From Solibacteraceae bacterium (GTDB lineage Bacteria > Acidobacteriota > Terriglobia > Bryobacterales > Bryobacteraceae), in NCBI GenBank assembly GCA_021324015.1, contig JAJPJX010000042.1, forward strand, positions 1-64,000: a stretch of 64,000 nucleotides of DNA, in the 5' to 3' direction. The notes below the pieces were generated by a model. It was not told where the DNA came from. It made no database searches and was given only the letters and a program-made list of their open reading frames with translations. Both the position numbers and the translations under genes were made by a program. Shown here one piece after another: positions 40,243 to 50,139 of this stretch; within the stretch, counting starts at the first letter, position 1; each line of letters opens with the position of its first letter.

Positions 40243-41312
40243 TCCACGCGCGCATCGCCAAGCGCTTTCCGGCGGGCGCCGAATCCGCGGCCTTCTCGCT
40301 GGAGGTCGAGTTCAAGGCGGCTGCGGGAGTGACCGTGCTGTTCGGCCCCAGCGGAGCCGGCAAGACCCTCACGCTGGATTCCATAGCCGGCTTCATCCGG
40401 CCCGACAGCGGGCGCATCCTCCTGGACGACGAGATCCTGTTCGATGCGGCCGCCGGCGTAAACCTGCCGCCCCGGCGGCGTAACTGCGGCTACGTTTTTC
40501 AGAACTACGCCCTGTTTCCCCACATGACCCTGCGGCAGAACCTGATGTTCGCGGCGGAGCGCCGCCCGCGCCTGGAAAGGCACCGCAAAGTCAACGAAAT
40601 GCTGGAGCGCTTCCACCTGGCGGAGGTGGCTGGACGTCGTCCCCACGAAGTCTCCGGCGGGCAGAAACAGCGCTGCTCCATCGCCCGGGCGCTGATCGGC
40701 GGGCCGAAACTGCTGCTGCTAGACGAGCCCGCGCGCGGGCTGGATATCCCCCTGCGGAATGAGCTTTACGAGGTGCTGCGGCAGGTCCGCGCGGATTACG
40801 GCGTGCCGGCGCTGCTCGTGACGCACGACCTGGACGAGTGCTTCGCCCTGGGCGACGAGATGCTGGTGCTGCGCGAAGGGCGCATCGTGCAGAGCGGCGC
40901 GCCCCGCAAAGTGCTGGACCAGCCCGCCAGCGTCGAGGTGGCCCGCCTGCTGGGCATCCCCAATCTCTTCCAGGCGGAAATCACCGGCCTGGACCCTGGC
41001 CGCAATACTAGCCGCGTGCGGCTGGGCGCCTTCGAACTCACCGGGCCCTATTTCCCCGGAAGGCTCAAGGGCGACCGCGTGTGGCTGTGCGTGCGCGCCG
41101 AGGAGTTGCGCGCCAAGGCGCCCAACGGCGCCGCCCGGCAACCCAATCAGGTGCCCGCGCGGCTGCTGCGCGTCTCCGAGCGCTCGCAGTCCGTCCGGCT
41201 GGAGTTTTCCGGCGAGATTGTGGTGGAAGTCCCGCCCGACGAGTACCAGCGGCAGAAAGATAATAAAGAATGGCTGGTGGAATTTCCGCCGGACTCTCTG
41301 AGGGTCCTGTAA
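40239..41312 (+). CDS. modC: molybdate ABC transporter ATP-binding protein
   Basis: The 357-residue ATPase has Walker A GPSGAGKT (36-43), signature VSGGQKQR, Walker B LLLLDEPARGLD and H-loop VTHDLDE. A C-terminal MOP/TOBE domain follows (about 290-357; VPARLLRVSERSQSVRLEF), which in ModC binds oxyanion for trans-inhibition. It is preceded by modB with a 4-base overlap and followed with no gap by fmdE. Tungstate import is possible too, since sequence does not separate the two oxyanions here. Confidence 0.9.
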   Translation: MIHARIAKRFPAGAESAAFSLEVEFKAAAGVTVLFGPSGAGKTLTLDSIAGFIRPDSGRILLDDEILFDAAAGVNLPPRRRNCGYVFQNYALFPHMTLRQNLMFAAERRPRLERHRKVNEMLERFHLAEVAGRRPHEVSGGQKQRCSIARALIGGPKLLLLDEPARGLDIPLRNELYEVLRQVRADYGVPALLVTHDLDECFALGDEMLVLREGRIVQSGAPRKVLDQPASVEVARLLGIPNLFQAEITGLDPGRNTSRVRLGAFELTGPYFPGRLKGDRVWLCVRAEELRAKAPNGAARQPNQVPARLLRVSERSQSVRLEFSGEIVVEVPPDEYQRQKDNKEWLVEFPPDSLRVL

Positions 41313-41900
41313 ATGCCGCTGAGGGATTTTGAGGAGTATGTCGCGCTGGCCGAACAGGCCCACGGCCACATCTGCGCCGGGCAGATTCTGGGCCTGCGCA
41401 TGGCCCTCTACGGACTGAAGCTGCTGGGCCTGGACGATCCGGAGGGAAAAGACCGCAAGCGCCTCGTGACTGTGGTGGAAATCGACCGCTGCGTCACCGA
41501 CGCCATCCCCGTAGTGACCGGCTGCCGGCTGGGCAAGCGGGCCCTCAAGTTCCGCGATTTCGGCAAAGTGGCCGCCACCTTCTGCGATCTCCAGGCGGGC
41601 AAGGCCGTCCGCCTGGCCGCGCGGGAAAGCGCCAGGCAGCGGGCCCGGGAGCTGCACCCGGAAATCGCCGGAAGAAACGAGCAGCAGATGCGCGCCTACC
41701 GGGAGATGCCGGACGAGGAATTGTTCGATCTGCGGTGGGTGCGCGTGACCCTGCCTCCCGAGGAATTGCCCGGCTATAAGGCCGAGCGCGCAGTCTGCGC
41801 GGAGTGCGGCGAGGGCATCAATTTCCGCCGCCAGGTGGAGCGCGGCGGCCGCGTGCTCTGCCGCGCCTGCGCCGGCGAGAGCTACTACCGGCCGCTCTGA
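41313..41900 (+). CDS. FmdE-family protein with C-terminal zinc ribbon
   Basis: A 195-residue soluble protein related to FmdE, named after the molybdenum formylmethanofuran dehydrogenase operon of methanogens. The N-terminal part has [19 protein letters not shown] and [23 protein letters not shown] with conserved histidine and cysteines. The C-terminus is a zinc ribbon (CAECG...CRACAG). It starts directly after the modC stop. The location supports a role in molybdenum handling or cofactor delivery, but the biochemical function of FmdE-type proteins in bacteria is not established. Confidence 0.8.
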   Translation: MPLRDFEEYVALAEQAHGHICAGQILGLRMALYGLKLLGLDDPEGKDRKRLVTVVEIDRCVTDAIPVVTGCRLGKRALKFRDFGKVAATFCDLQAGKAVRLAARESARQRARELHPEIAGRNEQQMRAYREMPDEELFDLRWVRVTLPPEELPGYKAERAVCAECGEGINFRRQVERGGRVLCRACAGESYYRPL

Positions 41901-42472
41901 TGCTGCGGTATTACATCACCGACCGCAAACCGCTGGGAGGCCTGGGGCCGCTGCTCGAGGCCATAGAACGAGCGCTTCGCGAGGGCATCGAGCGCATTCA
42001 GATTCGCGAAAAAGACCTCGGAACCCGCGAGTTGCTGGAACTGACCCGCGCTGTGCTGGCGCTGCCGAATCCCCACGCTACCCGCATCCTGGTAAACGGC
42101 CGTACGGACGTGGCGCTGGCCGCCGGGGCGCATGGTGTCCACCTGCCCTCGAATTCGCCGCCGCCGCGCGAACTGCGGCGCATCGTGCCCGCCGGCTTCC
42201 TGTTCGGGGTCTCTTGCCACGCCGTCGCCGAGGTGCGGCAGGCGGAGGCCGAGGGCGCCGATTTCGCGGTCTTCGGCCCGGTTTTTTTCACGCCGTCGAA
42301 AGCCGCTTATGGCGCGCCGCTGGGCCTGGCGCTCCTGCGCGAGGCCGCTGCGGCGGTGCGCTTGCCGGTGCTGGCGCTGGGCGGCGTGAACCGCCGGAAT
42401 GCCGCCGAGTGCCTGGCCGCCGGCGCGGCCGGCATCGCGGGCATCTCCCTCTTCCAGAGCCCCCCGAAGTGA
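41900..42472 (+). CDS. thiamine-phosphate synthase family (ThiE/TenI)
   Basis: A 190-residue TIM-barrel protein starting at an ATG that overlaps the fmdE stop (TGATG). ThiE-like motifs are [48 protein letters not shown] and [28 protein letters not shown]. It is shorter than many ThiE proteins. ThiE (thiazole-HMP coupling) and TenI (thiazole tautomerase) cannot be separated with confidence. Its coupling to molybdate genes is unusual; no other thiamine gene is near. Confidence 0.75.
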   Translation: MLRYYITDRKPLGGLGPLLEAIERALREGIERIQIREKDLGTRELLELTRAVLALPNPHATRILVNGRTDVALAAGAHGVHLPSNSPPPRELRRIVPAGFLFGVSCHAVAEVRQAEAEGADFAVFGPVFFTPSKAAYGAPLGLALLREAAAAVRLPVLALGGVNRRNAAECLAAGAAGIAGISLFQSPPK

Positions 42473-42494
42473 TACGATAATCAGGGCTGGAGGG

Positions 42495-44456
42495 ATGCTG
42501 AAAAAGGCGAGACTCACCCTGCCTTTTCTCTTCGCGGCAGTGGTGTGCGGGCAGTCGCCCGCGAACTTCAATCGAACCTTGTTCCCCATTCTCGAAAAAG
42601 CCCAGTGCCGCATGTGCCACAACGATAACGGCGTGGCCTCCCGCACCCGGCTGCAATTCCCGCCCGAGAAAGCCTCCCCCGAGGACATCACCGCCTTCGG
42701 CCTGCGCCTCTCCATCCTGGTGGACCGCGAGCATCCGGACCAATCCCTGCTGTTCCGCAAACCCACCAACCGGCTGCAACACACCGGCGGAGAACGCATT
42801 CATCCCGGCAGCCCGGAAGAGACCGTGTTGCGGCAATGGATCGCCTACTTGGCCAGCCTACCGGAGGATCGGCTGGCGGCGGCCATGGGCAAACGCGGCG
42901 TAGCGGCCGCCGAACCCGCAGTAGTGCGGCGTCTCACGCACAGCCAGTACAACCAGACCGTGGCCGACCTCTTGGGTGACGAAACGCGCCCCGCCGACCA
43001 GTTCCCCCAGGAAGACTACATCAACGGCTTCACCAACCAGGCTGCCGGCCAGAGCATCGCGCCGGTGCAGGAGGAGGCTTACAACCGCGCGGCGGAGAAA
43101 CTGGCGCGCAACGCTTTTCGCGGCGACCTGCGCCGCCTGGTTCCGTGCACGCCTTCCGGACCCGCCGACGGTGCCTGCCGGCAGCAGTTCATCCGGGAGT
43201 TCGGCCGCAGGGCCTTCCGGCGGCCCTTGACTGCCTCCGAAACCGCTCGCTACGAAAAGCTGTTTCTGGTGGACGCGGCCTCGTCCCGGGACTTCCTCCA
43301 GGGCGCCCAAATCGTGGTCGAGGCCATGCTCCAGTCGCCCAACTTTCTGTTCCACCTGGAGGGCGGCCCGAACGGCGAGTACCCGCAATACCGTACGGCC
43401 AGCCGGCTCTCCTATTTCCTGTGGAACACCATGCCGGATGAGAACCTGTTCCGCGCGGCCAGGGACGGCGAACTGGACACCGAAGAGCAGATCGAACGGA
43501 CCGCGCGGCACATGCTCGACGACCCCCGCGCCCAGCGTTCGATGGATGTGTTCCTGGAGCAATGGCTGCGTTTCGACCGGCTCAAGAACGCCATCCGGGA
43601 CCGGCGGCTGTACCCGGATTTCAGCACCGAACTGACGGCCGGCATGATGGAAGAGACCCGCCAGCTTTACCGCCATCTGGTGTGGGACAACGGCAACTTC
43701 ATGCAGTTCTTCACCGCCAACTATGCCTACCTGAACAACGACCTGGCGCAGTTGTACGGCTTGCCGGCGCCCCAGCGGGAATTTGCGCGCGTGGATTTTC
43801 CCCCGAACGAAAAGCGTGCCGGCATTCTCGGGGAGGCCGCCTTTCTGGCCCTGACCAGTAAGCCGGCCGATACATCGCCCACCGAGCGCGGGCTGTTCGT
43901 CCGGGAGCACTTCCTGTGCCAGATCGTGCCGCCTCCACCCCCGGGGGTGAACACCACCCTGCCGCCGCCCACCGACGAGAAGCCGCTGACCAACCGGGAG
44001 CGCCTCCAGGTTCATCTCTCTAATAAGACCTGCGCGGCGTGCCACGGACTGGTGGATTCGATCGGGTTCGGCTTCGAGCACTATGACGGGATCGGGCGGT
44101 ACCGCGAGCAGCAGGTGATCACCATCTATCCCACCTTCGATGAAATGCAGCACCACCTCAAGATGAAACCCACCGAGCACCGGCTCACCCTGGACACCAC
44201 CGCCTACGTGCGGGGCATTCCGCATTCCGACTTCGGCAGCCCCCGCGACCTGGGACAGATCCTGGCGAATGAACCAGCCTGCCAGAAATGCGTGGTGAAG
44301 CAGTTATTCCGCTACGCGGTAGGACGGGCGGAGACGGCGGCGGACCAGCCGGTCATCGAAGAGGCCCTGCAAAGATTCCGCCAGTCGCGGTTTCAGTTTC
44401 AGAATCTGATAATCTCAATCATCACCTCTAAGCCGTTCCTGGGAGGAGGGAGTTAG
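42495..44456 (+). CDS. DUF1592/DUF1588/DUF1585 'planctomycete cytochrome' protein
   Basis: A 653-residue exported protein with signal peptide (residues 1-20, ending VVCGQ). A cytochrome c-like site CRMCH (C38, C41, H42) is near the N-terminus, and a second CAACHG lies in the DUF1588/1585 part. Further hallmarks are [18 protein letters not shown] (DUF1587), [37 protein letters not shown] and [13 protein letters not shown]. These proteins are common in Planctomycetes and Acidobacteriota with unproven function, possibly redox steps in polymer breakdown. GGAGG is unusually close (1 base) to the ATG, so the start is not certain. It is 1 base from the DUF1552 gene. Confidence 0.85.
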   Translation: MLKKARLTLPFLFAAVVCGQSPANFNRTLFPILEKAQCRMCHNDNGVASRTRLQFPPEKASPEDITAFGLRLSILVDREHPDQSLLFRKPTNRLQHTGGERIHPGSPEETVLRQWIAYLASLPEDRLAAAMGKRGVAAAEPAVVRRLTHSQYNQTVADLLGDETRPADQFPQEDYINGFTNQAAGQSIAPVQEEAYNRAAEKLARNAFRGDLRRLVPCTPSGPADGACRQQFIREFGRRAFRRPLTASETARYEKLFLVDAASSRDFLQGAQIVVEAMLQSPNFLFHLEGGPNGEYPQYRTASRLSYFLWNTMPDENLFRAARDGELDTEEQIERTARHMLDDPRAQRSMDVFLEQWLRFDRLKNAIRDRRLYPDFSTELTAGMMEETRQLYRHLVWDNGNFMQFFTANYAYLNNDLAQLYGLPAPQREFARVDFPPNEKRAGILGEAAFLALTSKPADTSPTERGLFVREHFLCQIVPPPPPGVNTTLPPPTDEKPLTNRERLQVHLSNKTCAACHGLVDSIGFGFEHYDGIGRYREQQVITIYPTFDEMQHHLKMKPTEHRLTLDTTAYVRGIPHSDFGSPRDLGQILANEPACQKCVVKQLFRYAVGRAETAADQPVIEEALQRFRQSRFQFQNLIISIITSKPFLGGGS

Positions 44457-44457
44457 G

Positions 44458-45768
44458 ATGGCTGCCAAGACCGCGCTTTCGCGGCGCACGTTTCTGCGGG
44501 GCATGGGATTGTCCGGCGCGATGGTCCGCGTCGGCGTGCCCGCCCTGGAGGCCATGTTCAATCCCAACGGGACCGCGTATGCGGCGCCCAACCGGTTGGG
44601 GGAAAAGGCGATCGAAACTCGCTTCGTGTTCTGGTTCAACGGCAACGGCATTCCCGAAAAGTACTGGGTGCCGCGCGAGACCGGACCAGATTTCCAGTTC
44701 ACCCCCTGCCTGAACCCGCTGGCGCCTTTCCGCAACGACATCCATGTGATCACCGGGCTGGATAGCCCCGCCGCGCGCCTGCCGGGTCCGGGCAACAGCC
44801 ACTATCCCTCGATGAGCGCCCTGGTTTCCGGCCAGGTCTTTACCGGACGCGGAGCGGGCGGGCCGTCGCTCGACCAGGTGATTGCGCGCAACATCGGGCA
44901 GGATTCGCGTTTCCGTTCGCTGCAAGTCGGCGTGTGCCAGGAGTCGTTCGGAGAAAGCATCCAGCGGAATCTGAGCTGGGCGGACCGCGACCGGCCGCTG
45001 CCGCCGGAGATGATCCCCCACCGTCTGTTCGACCGGCTGTTCGGCTCCAAGGAGGCGCATTGGATCAACCGCGAAAGCAGCATTCTGGACACGGTGCAGG
45101 AGGATGCGGCGGCCTTGAAAGCGCGGCTGGGGAGCCAGGACAAGGCCCGCCTGGATGAATACCTGACCTCCGTGCGGGAGTTGGAGCGGTCCATCGCCAG
45201 CCTGCCGCCGGAATACAAGCAGGTGGTGGAACGGCCGCCGGACGGCGGCGATCTGAAGGATTGGCCGCGCATCGCCAAGCTGCAAAGCGACCTGCTGGTG
45301 CACGCGCTGGCCTCGCGCCAGACGCGCGTGGCGTCCTACATGCTCACCAAGTGCCAGGGGCTCTCCCGGTTCCCCTGGCTGGGCCACACCGCCCAACGGC
45401 ACCACGAGTACACCCACGGCGACGTCGAAACGCCGCGCGGCATGCGCATTCTGCGCGACATCTGCCGCTGGCACGTCGAGGAGTTCGCCTACCTGGTGGG
45501 CAAAATGAAAGCCACGCCGGAAGGCGACGGCACCCTGCTGGATCACACCTGCCTGCTCTTCGTGCACGAGCATGCGGAGGCGAACATCCACAAGAATAAT
45601 GGCTTGTCGCTGATCCTGGCGGGCCACGCCGGCAACCTCCAAACCGGCCTGCACAGCCGCATGACGGGTACGCTGGGCGATCTCTACGTGACGCTCGCCG
45701 ACGAAGCCCTGCAGGCGCGCCTGGGCAAATTCCCCACCTTCGAAAACAAGCTCACCGGCCTGGTCTAG
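44458..45768 (+). CDS. Tat-exported DUF1552 protein
   Basis: A 436-residue protein with a twin-arginine signal ([15 protein letters not shown]). The family hallmark residues include [40 protein letters not shown], and [11 protein letters not shown]1552 genes nearly always follow DUF1592 genes, as here with a 1-base gap and a strong GGAGGG site. The fold is related to sulfatase/alkaline phosphatase-like (DUF1501) enzymes, but no activity has been shown. Expected location is the periplasm, working with the cytochrome-like partner. Confidence 0.85.
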   Translation: MAAKTALSRRTFLRGMGLSGAMVRVGVPALEAMFNPNGTAYAAPNRLGEKAIETRFVFWFNGNGIPEKYWVPRETGPDFQFTPCLNPLAPFRNDIHVITGLDSPAARLPGPGNSHYPSMSALVSGQVFTGRGAGGPSLDQVIARNIGQDSRFRSLQVGVCQESFGESIQRNLSWADRDRPLPPEMIPHRLFDRLFGSKEAHWINRESSILDTVQEDAAALKARLGSQDKARLDEYLTSVRELERSIASLPPEYKQVVERPPDGGDLKDWPRIAKLQSDLLVHALASRQTRVASYMLTKCQGLSRFPWLGHTAQRHHEYTHGDVETPRGMRILRDICRWHVEEFAYLVGKMKATPEGDGTLLDHTCLLFVHEHAEANIHKNNGLSLILAGHAGNLQTGLHSRMTGTLGDLYVTLADEALQARLGKFPTFENKLTGLV

Positions 45769-45775
45769 ACAAGCT

Positions 45776-45803
45776 GAACCGAGCCACGACCAAAGGGAGC
45801 GGT
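45776..45803 (+). repeat. dispersed intergenic repeat, copy 2 (diverged)
   Basis: GAACCGAGCCACGACC followed by AAAGGGAGCGGT. It matches copies 1 and 3 at the two ends but differs in the middle by substitutions and a 1-base deletion. It lies 8 bases after the DUF1552 stop in the 123-base gap before the TonB-dependent receptor gene. Confidence 0.65.
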
Positions 45804-45891
45804 CTTCCCGACAATCGGGCCACCAAGTCATCAATCTGTCAACAGCCCGGAGGTATACTATCCGGTCAAGAGGTTACTTGCGAGGAAAGCT

Positions 45892-48800
45892 ATGCAGAAG
45901 CCAGTAGTGTTTGGTGCCATCATCGCCATGCTGTGCGGACCGTCTGCGTGGGCGCAGTCCGTGGCAGGGCTAGGGGCCATCTCCGGAACCGTCCGCGACG
46001 CCACCGGCGCCGCCGTCCCGGATGCCCAGGTCGTGGTCTCCAACGACTCCAAAGGCATCCACCGCACCTTGCGCACGACCGAGGCGGGTGTGTTTACCGC
46101 GCCTTCTCTGGTGCCTGCGGCGGGCTACACCGTGACCGTCACCAAGCAGGGATTCGCCGAATACGAGGTGAAGGACATCCAGGTGCTGGTAGGCCAGAAC
46201 GTCAGCCTGGAAGTGGTCCTGAACGTGGCAGGCACGGCCACCCAAGTGGACGTGGAAGCGGCGGCCCCGCTGGTGGATTCCACCAAGACGGACGTTTCGC
46301 AGGTGGTCAACAGCACGCAGATTCAGGACCTGCCCATCAACGGACGGCGGGTGGACTCGTTTGTCCTGCTCTCGCCGGCCGTGGTTCCGGATGGAACCTT
46401 CGGGCTGATTTCCTTCCGCGGAGTGGCGGGCGGGAACTCGTTCCTCACGGATGGCAACGACACCACCGAGCAGTTCTATAACGAAAACGCCGGCCGCACG
46501 CGCATCTCCTCGCAGATCTCGCAGGATGCCGTGCAGGAGTTCCAGGTGGTTTCCAACAACTACTCCGCCGAGTTCGGGCATGCCATGGGCGGCGTGGTGA
46601 ACACCGTGACCCGCAGCGGCAGCAACGATTTTCACGGCACGGGCTACTGGTTTTTCCGCAATCAGGATTTCAACGCCAAAGACACCTTCGCCAGCATCAA
46701 CCCGAAAGAAACGCGCAACCAGATCGGCGCCAGCGCCGGCGGCAAAATCATCAAGGACAAGCTGTTCTACTTTTTCAACTACGAAGCCATGCGGCGCGAC
46801 TTTCCGCTGATCGCGTCGATCACCGCGCCCGGCAATCCCCTGTTCGATTCCTCCGGCAAGTTCATCGGAACTTGCGGCGCGCCGGCCACCCCGGCCCAGT
46901 GCGACGCCGCCATCCACTTCCTGGACCGGCAGTTTCAAACCATCAACCGGACGGCCAACCAGGACTTGGGCTTCGGCAAGATCGACTGGCGTCCGACCGA
47001 TCGCAATGCCTTCAGCATCAGCTTGAACCTGCTGCGCTGGGTATCGCCCAACGGCCTGCAAACCCAGGCCGTGCTGAACAACGGCAACGGCGTGGGCAAC
47101 AACGTGAATTCCTCGGTGCGCTCCAAGTACGGCCGTTTCACCTGGACCGCCATCCCGACCACCAGCATGGTCAACGAATTCCGCTTCGGCTGGTTCAAGG
47201 ACAAGCAGTTCGACTATCCCAACGACGCGCTGGCGATCCCGGGCATCGGCTTCCTGGGAATCAGCATTACCGGGCAAAGCTATCTCGGTACGGCCACCGA
47301 CTATCCGCGCACGAATCCCAGCGAAAATCGCTTCGAGTATTCCGACACCCTCACCTGGACCAAGGGCCGGCACACGCTCAAGTTGGGCGCCGACATCATG
47401 CGGACCGAAGACTATACGAACCTGCTATTCAACCGAACCGGCACCTACTTGTTCCCCAGTTTCACGGCGTTGGCGCTGGACCTGACCGGCAACACAGCGG
47501 GGAATAAGGACTGGTCCACGTACACCCAGACCATCGGCAACCCGGAAGTGGACTTGTACATGACCGATTACAGCTTCTTTGTGCAGGATCAGTACAAAGT
47601 GACGCCCCGGCTGACGCTGAACCTGGGGATGCGGTATGACTACACCTCTCTGCCGCAGCCGACCCTGACTAATCCGGATTATCCGGCCACCGGACGCATC
47701 CCGACTTACAACAAGGATTTCGCCCCGCGCGTCGGGGTGGCGTATGCCCTGGACGATCAGAGCAAGACGGTGATTCGCGCCGGATACGGCATCTTCTACG
47801 CGCGCTATCCGGGCGGCCTGATCAACACGTTCTTCCTGGGCAACGGGCTGTATCAGAAGTCCATCACGTTGAATTCCGCGAGCGCCAGCGACAAGGCGGG
47901 CGGCCCGGTGTTCCCCAACCGGCTGCCGAATACCGGCAACTACAATCCGCCGGTGGGCTCGGTCAACCTGAACATCGCCTCGAAGGACTTCCGTGCTCCG
48001 TACACCCAGCAGGGCGATATCGCTATCGAGCGGGAATTGACCCGCACCCTGGCGCTGACGGCTTCTTACATCTGGAGCCGCGGCTTGCACCTCACGTCGG
48101 TCAACGACATCAACATCGGGGCGCCTGGGCCGACCATCACCTACCGCATCAACGACGCTGGTGGGAACCAGGTGGGCTCTTACTCCACGCCGGTATATGT
48201 CCGCCAGAACCGCGTGGACCCCAGGTACGCCCGCATCAACATCATCGACGCCGGCCTGAACAGTTGGTACAACGGCCTGGCCTTGCAGTTGAACAAGCGC
48301 CTCTCGCACGGCTTGCAGGGCTCGATGGCTTACACCTGGTCGCACGCCATAGATGACGGTCAGGGGTACGCGGGGACTCCCAACATCTTCGCCAGCGGCG
48401 GGCCCCAGAGCTACCTTCCCGGCGACTACCGCGCGGAAAAAGGAAGTTCCGCCCTGGATGTGCGCCACCGGCTGGTGCTCAACGGCGTGTGGGCGCCGAC
48501 CTTCACCGAGAGCAAGAACCCCTGGGCCACTTACCTGGTGAACAACTGGCAGCTTTCCCTGTTGGGCACGTTCTCCTCGGCGCCGCCCGCGACTCCGACC
48601 GTGCAGATCTCCTCCGCCCCTGCTCCCGCTCCCTACAGCGCGGCCTTTACGGGCACCCTGAACGGCTACACCAGCGGCGGGTTGGGCAATCGCGTTCCTT
48701 TCCTGCCGATCGGCAGCCTGAACATCGACCAAGTGTCCCGCATTGATGCGCGCCTCACCAAGATGTTCCCCATCACCGAGCGCTATAAGGCGATGTTCAC

Positions 48801-48993
48801 CTTCGACGCCTTCAACGTTTTCAACCACCGCTACTTCACCTCTGTCTCCACACGGGCCTACGTCGCCTCGGTGGTGGGCGGCGTCCCCGTGCTCAATCCC
48901 GCCTCCGGCTTCGGAGCGGGCACGGCGTCGCAGGGATTCCCGGACGGCACCGACGCGCGCCGGCTGCAACTCGGCCTGCGCTTTGTCTGGTAG
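45892..48993 (+). CDS. TonB-dependent receptor with carboxypeptidase-regulatory-like N-terminus (Oar-like)
   Basis: A 1033-residue outer-membrane transporter. A signal peptide (to about residue 23, SAWAQS) is followed by the regulatory-like sandwich (GAISGTVRDATGAAVPDAQV, GYTVTVTKQGFAEYE). A plug region comes next (LPINGRRVDSFVLLSPAV, DAVQEFQVVSNNYSAEFGHAMGG, TRSGSNDFHGTGYWFFRNQ), then a barrel ending LQLGLRFVW. GAGGAAAG precedes the ATG. It sits downstream of the DUF1592/DUF1552 pair on the same strand, across a 123-base gap with a repeat and a TATACT, so it probably has its own promoter but may serve the same substrate. Confidence 0.9.
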   Translation: MQKPVVFGAIIAMLCGPSAWAQSVAGLGAISGTVRDATGAAVPDAQVVVSNDSKGIHRTLRTTEAGVFTAPSLVPAAGYTVTVTKQGFAEYEVKDIQVLVGQNVSLEVVLNVAGTATQVDVEAAAPLVDSTKTDVSQVVNSTQIQDLPINGRRVDSFVLLSPAVVPDGTFGLISFRGVAGGNSFLTDGNDTTEQFYNENAGRTRISSQISQDAVQEFQVVSNNYSAEFGHAMGGVVNTVTRSGSNDFHGTGYWFFRNQDFNAKDTFASINPKETRNQIGASAGGKIIKDKLFYFFNYEAMRRDFPLIASITAPGNPLFDSSGKFIGTCGAPATPAQCDAAIHFLDRQFQTINRTANQDLGFGKIDWRPTDRNAFSISLNLLRWVSPNGLQTQAVLNNGNGVGNNVNSSVRSKYGRFTWTAIPTTSMVNEFRFGWFKDKQFDYPNDALAIPGIGFLGISITGQSYLGTATDYPRTNPSENRFEYSDTLTWTKGRHTLKLGADIMRTEDYTNLLFNRTGTYLFPSFTALALDLTGNTAGNKDWSTYTQTIGNPEVDLYMTDYSFFVQDQYKVTPRLTLNLGMRYDYTSLPQPTLTNPDYPATGRIPTYNKDFAPRVGVAYALDDQSKTVIRAGYGIFYARYPGGLINTFFLGNGLYQKSITLNSASASDKAGGPVFPNRLPNTGNYNPPVGSVNLNIASKDFRAPYTQQGDIAIERELTRTLALTASYIWSRGLHLTSVNDINIGAPGPTITYRINDAGGNQVGSYSTPVYVRQNRVDPRYARINIIDAGLNSWYNGLALQLNKRLSHGLQGSMAYTWSHAIDDGQGYAGTPNIFASGGPQSYLPGDYRAEKGSSALDVRHRLVLNGVWAPTFTESKNPWATYLVNNWQLSLLGTFSSAPPATPTVQISSAPAPAPYSAAFTGTLNGYTSGGLGNRVPFLPIGSLNIDQVSRIDARLTKMFPITERYKAMFTFDAFNVFNHRYFTSVSTRAYVASVVGGVPVLNPASGFGAGTASQGFPDGTDARRLQLGLRFVW

Positions 48994-49011
48994 AATCCTC
49001 GCAGTCCCCAC

Positions 49012-49893
49012 ATGAGGCTGGCCACAATCGAAAGAAATGGGTGTCCCTCCCCGGGCATCGTAAAAGAACAGGGCGGCGCCAGAAGCCTGGAGTTGTTTTC
49101 CGGCGGCGAAGATCTGCGTGCACGGATCGCCAGAGGCGGCATCTCCAGCCTGCCCCGCGGCGAAACCGTGGAACTGCCCGACGAGGCGCTGCTGCCGCCT
49201 ATCGGCAATCCCGGCAAGCTGCTCTGCCTGGCGGGAAATTACGCAGCGCACATCGAAGAAGGCGGGATGGAACGCCCGAAGGCGGCCGACATCATCACCC
49301 CGCAGTTCTTTCTGAAGCCGCCGACCACCCTCACCGGCGCCGCTGTGGATATCCCGATCGGTCCGCAGAACGTGGCCGTGGGCTGGGAAGCGGAACTGTG
49401 TGTCGTGATAGGCAAGCGCGGGCGGCACATCGCCGCCGCGGATGCCATGAACTACGTGTTCGGCTACACCGTCATCAACGATGTTTCCGAACGGCAGCTC
49501 AACGCGAAGCTCGCCGGCCGGCGCGTGCGCGAGTACGACAAGTTCTTCGACTGGCTGGGGGGCAAGTGGTTCGACGGCTTCGCCCCCTGCGGCCCGTGGA
49601 TTGTGACGGCCGACGAAATCGCCGACCCGCATAATCTGACCATCCGCCTGTGGGTGAACGGAGACCTGCGGCAGGAAGGCAGCACCGCGGACATGCTCTT
49701 CCGCATTCCCGAGGCCATCGCCTATATCTCGTCCATCACCACGCTGGAACCCGGCGATCTGATCGCCACCGGCACGCCCGCCGGAGCGGGTCTCGGTTCC
49801 GGCCGGAGCGTGCTCGGCGACGGAGACGAAGTCGTCTGCGAGGTCAGCAAAATCGGCGCCCTGCGCAACCGCGTCCGCGCCTCCACGAAATAG
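49012..49893 (+). CDS. fumarylacetoacetate hydrolase family protein
   Basis: A 293-residue cytoplasmic enzyme of the FAH family, which hydrolyses or decarboxylates beta-diketo acids, or acts as an oxaloacetate tautomerase/acylpyruvase. Core motifs are KLLCLAGNYAAHIEE, GWEAELCVVIGK with the metal-binding glutamates, VFGYTVINDVSERQ, GKWFDGFAPCGPWIV and LEPGDLIATGTPAGAG. The N-terminal 70 residues are the usual lid region. It starts 18 bases after the receptor stop and is followed by dispersed repeat copy 3. The substrate cannot be fixed from sequence. Confidence 0.85.
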   Translation: MRLATIERNGCPSPGIVKEQGGARSLELFSGGEDLRARIARGGISSLPRGETVELPDEALLPPIGNPGKLLCLAGNYAAHIEEGGMERPKAADIITPQFFLKPPTTLTGAAVDIPIGPQNVAVGWEAELCVVIGKRGRHIAAADAMNYVFGYTVINDVSERQLNAKLAGRRVREYDKFFDWLGGKWFDGFAPCGPWIVTADEIADPHNLTIRLWVNGDLRQEGSTADMLFRIPEAIAYISSITTLEPGDLIATGTPAGAGLGSGRSVLGDGDEVVCEVSKIGALRNRVRASTK

Positions 49894-49908
49894 TTCCCAG
49901 CTTTTCCG

Positions 49909-49940
49909 ATGGAACCGAGCCGCGACTGTCAGGGAGCGGT
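49909..49940 (+). repeat. dispersed intergenic repeat, copy 3
   Basis: Same 32-bp element as copy 1 with a single C-to-T change (CGCGACTGTC). The bases upstream (CTTTT then a few more, then ATGGAACC) are also shared with copy 1, so the element may be about 40 bp. It lies 16 bases after the stop of the FAH-family gene. Confidence 0.75.
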
Positions 49941-50070
49941 GGGAGACAAGGGCGCGGTTGCAACGCTGGGCCACAGCGGCTATTCTTCGCTGGAGGGGAC
50001 TGTATGTCGCATTCCAGGATCTTTCTGCTATTGGTGTAAGCCATGCAGTCCTTCGCGGCAGAGCGAGTTG

Positions 50071-50090
50071 CCGAGGCCATGACGCCTCGG
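50071..50090. repeat. short inverted repeat upstream of the adenosine deaminase gene
   Basis: CCGAGGC-CATGAC-GCCTCGG forms a perfect 7-bp stem with a 6-base loop, 50 bases before the add start. The rest of the 246-base gap (49894-50139) holds repeat copy 3 and no gene. The hairpin could be a terminator for upstream reading or an operator. Confidence 0.4.
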
Positions 50091-50139
50091 TCACGAACCC
50101 GCTGTGGAGGAACTCTTCCGACGCCGTTATCATCGACGA

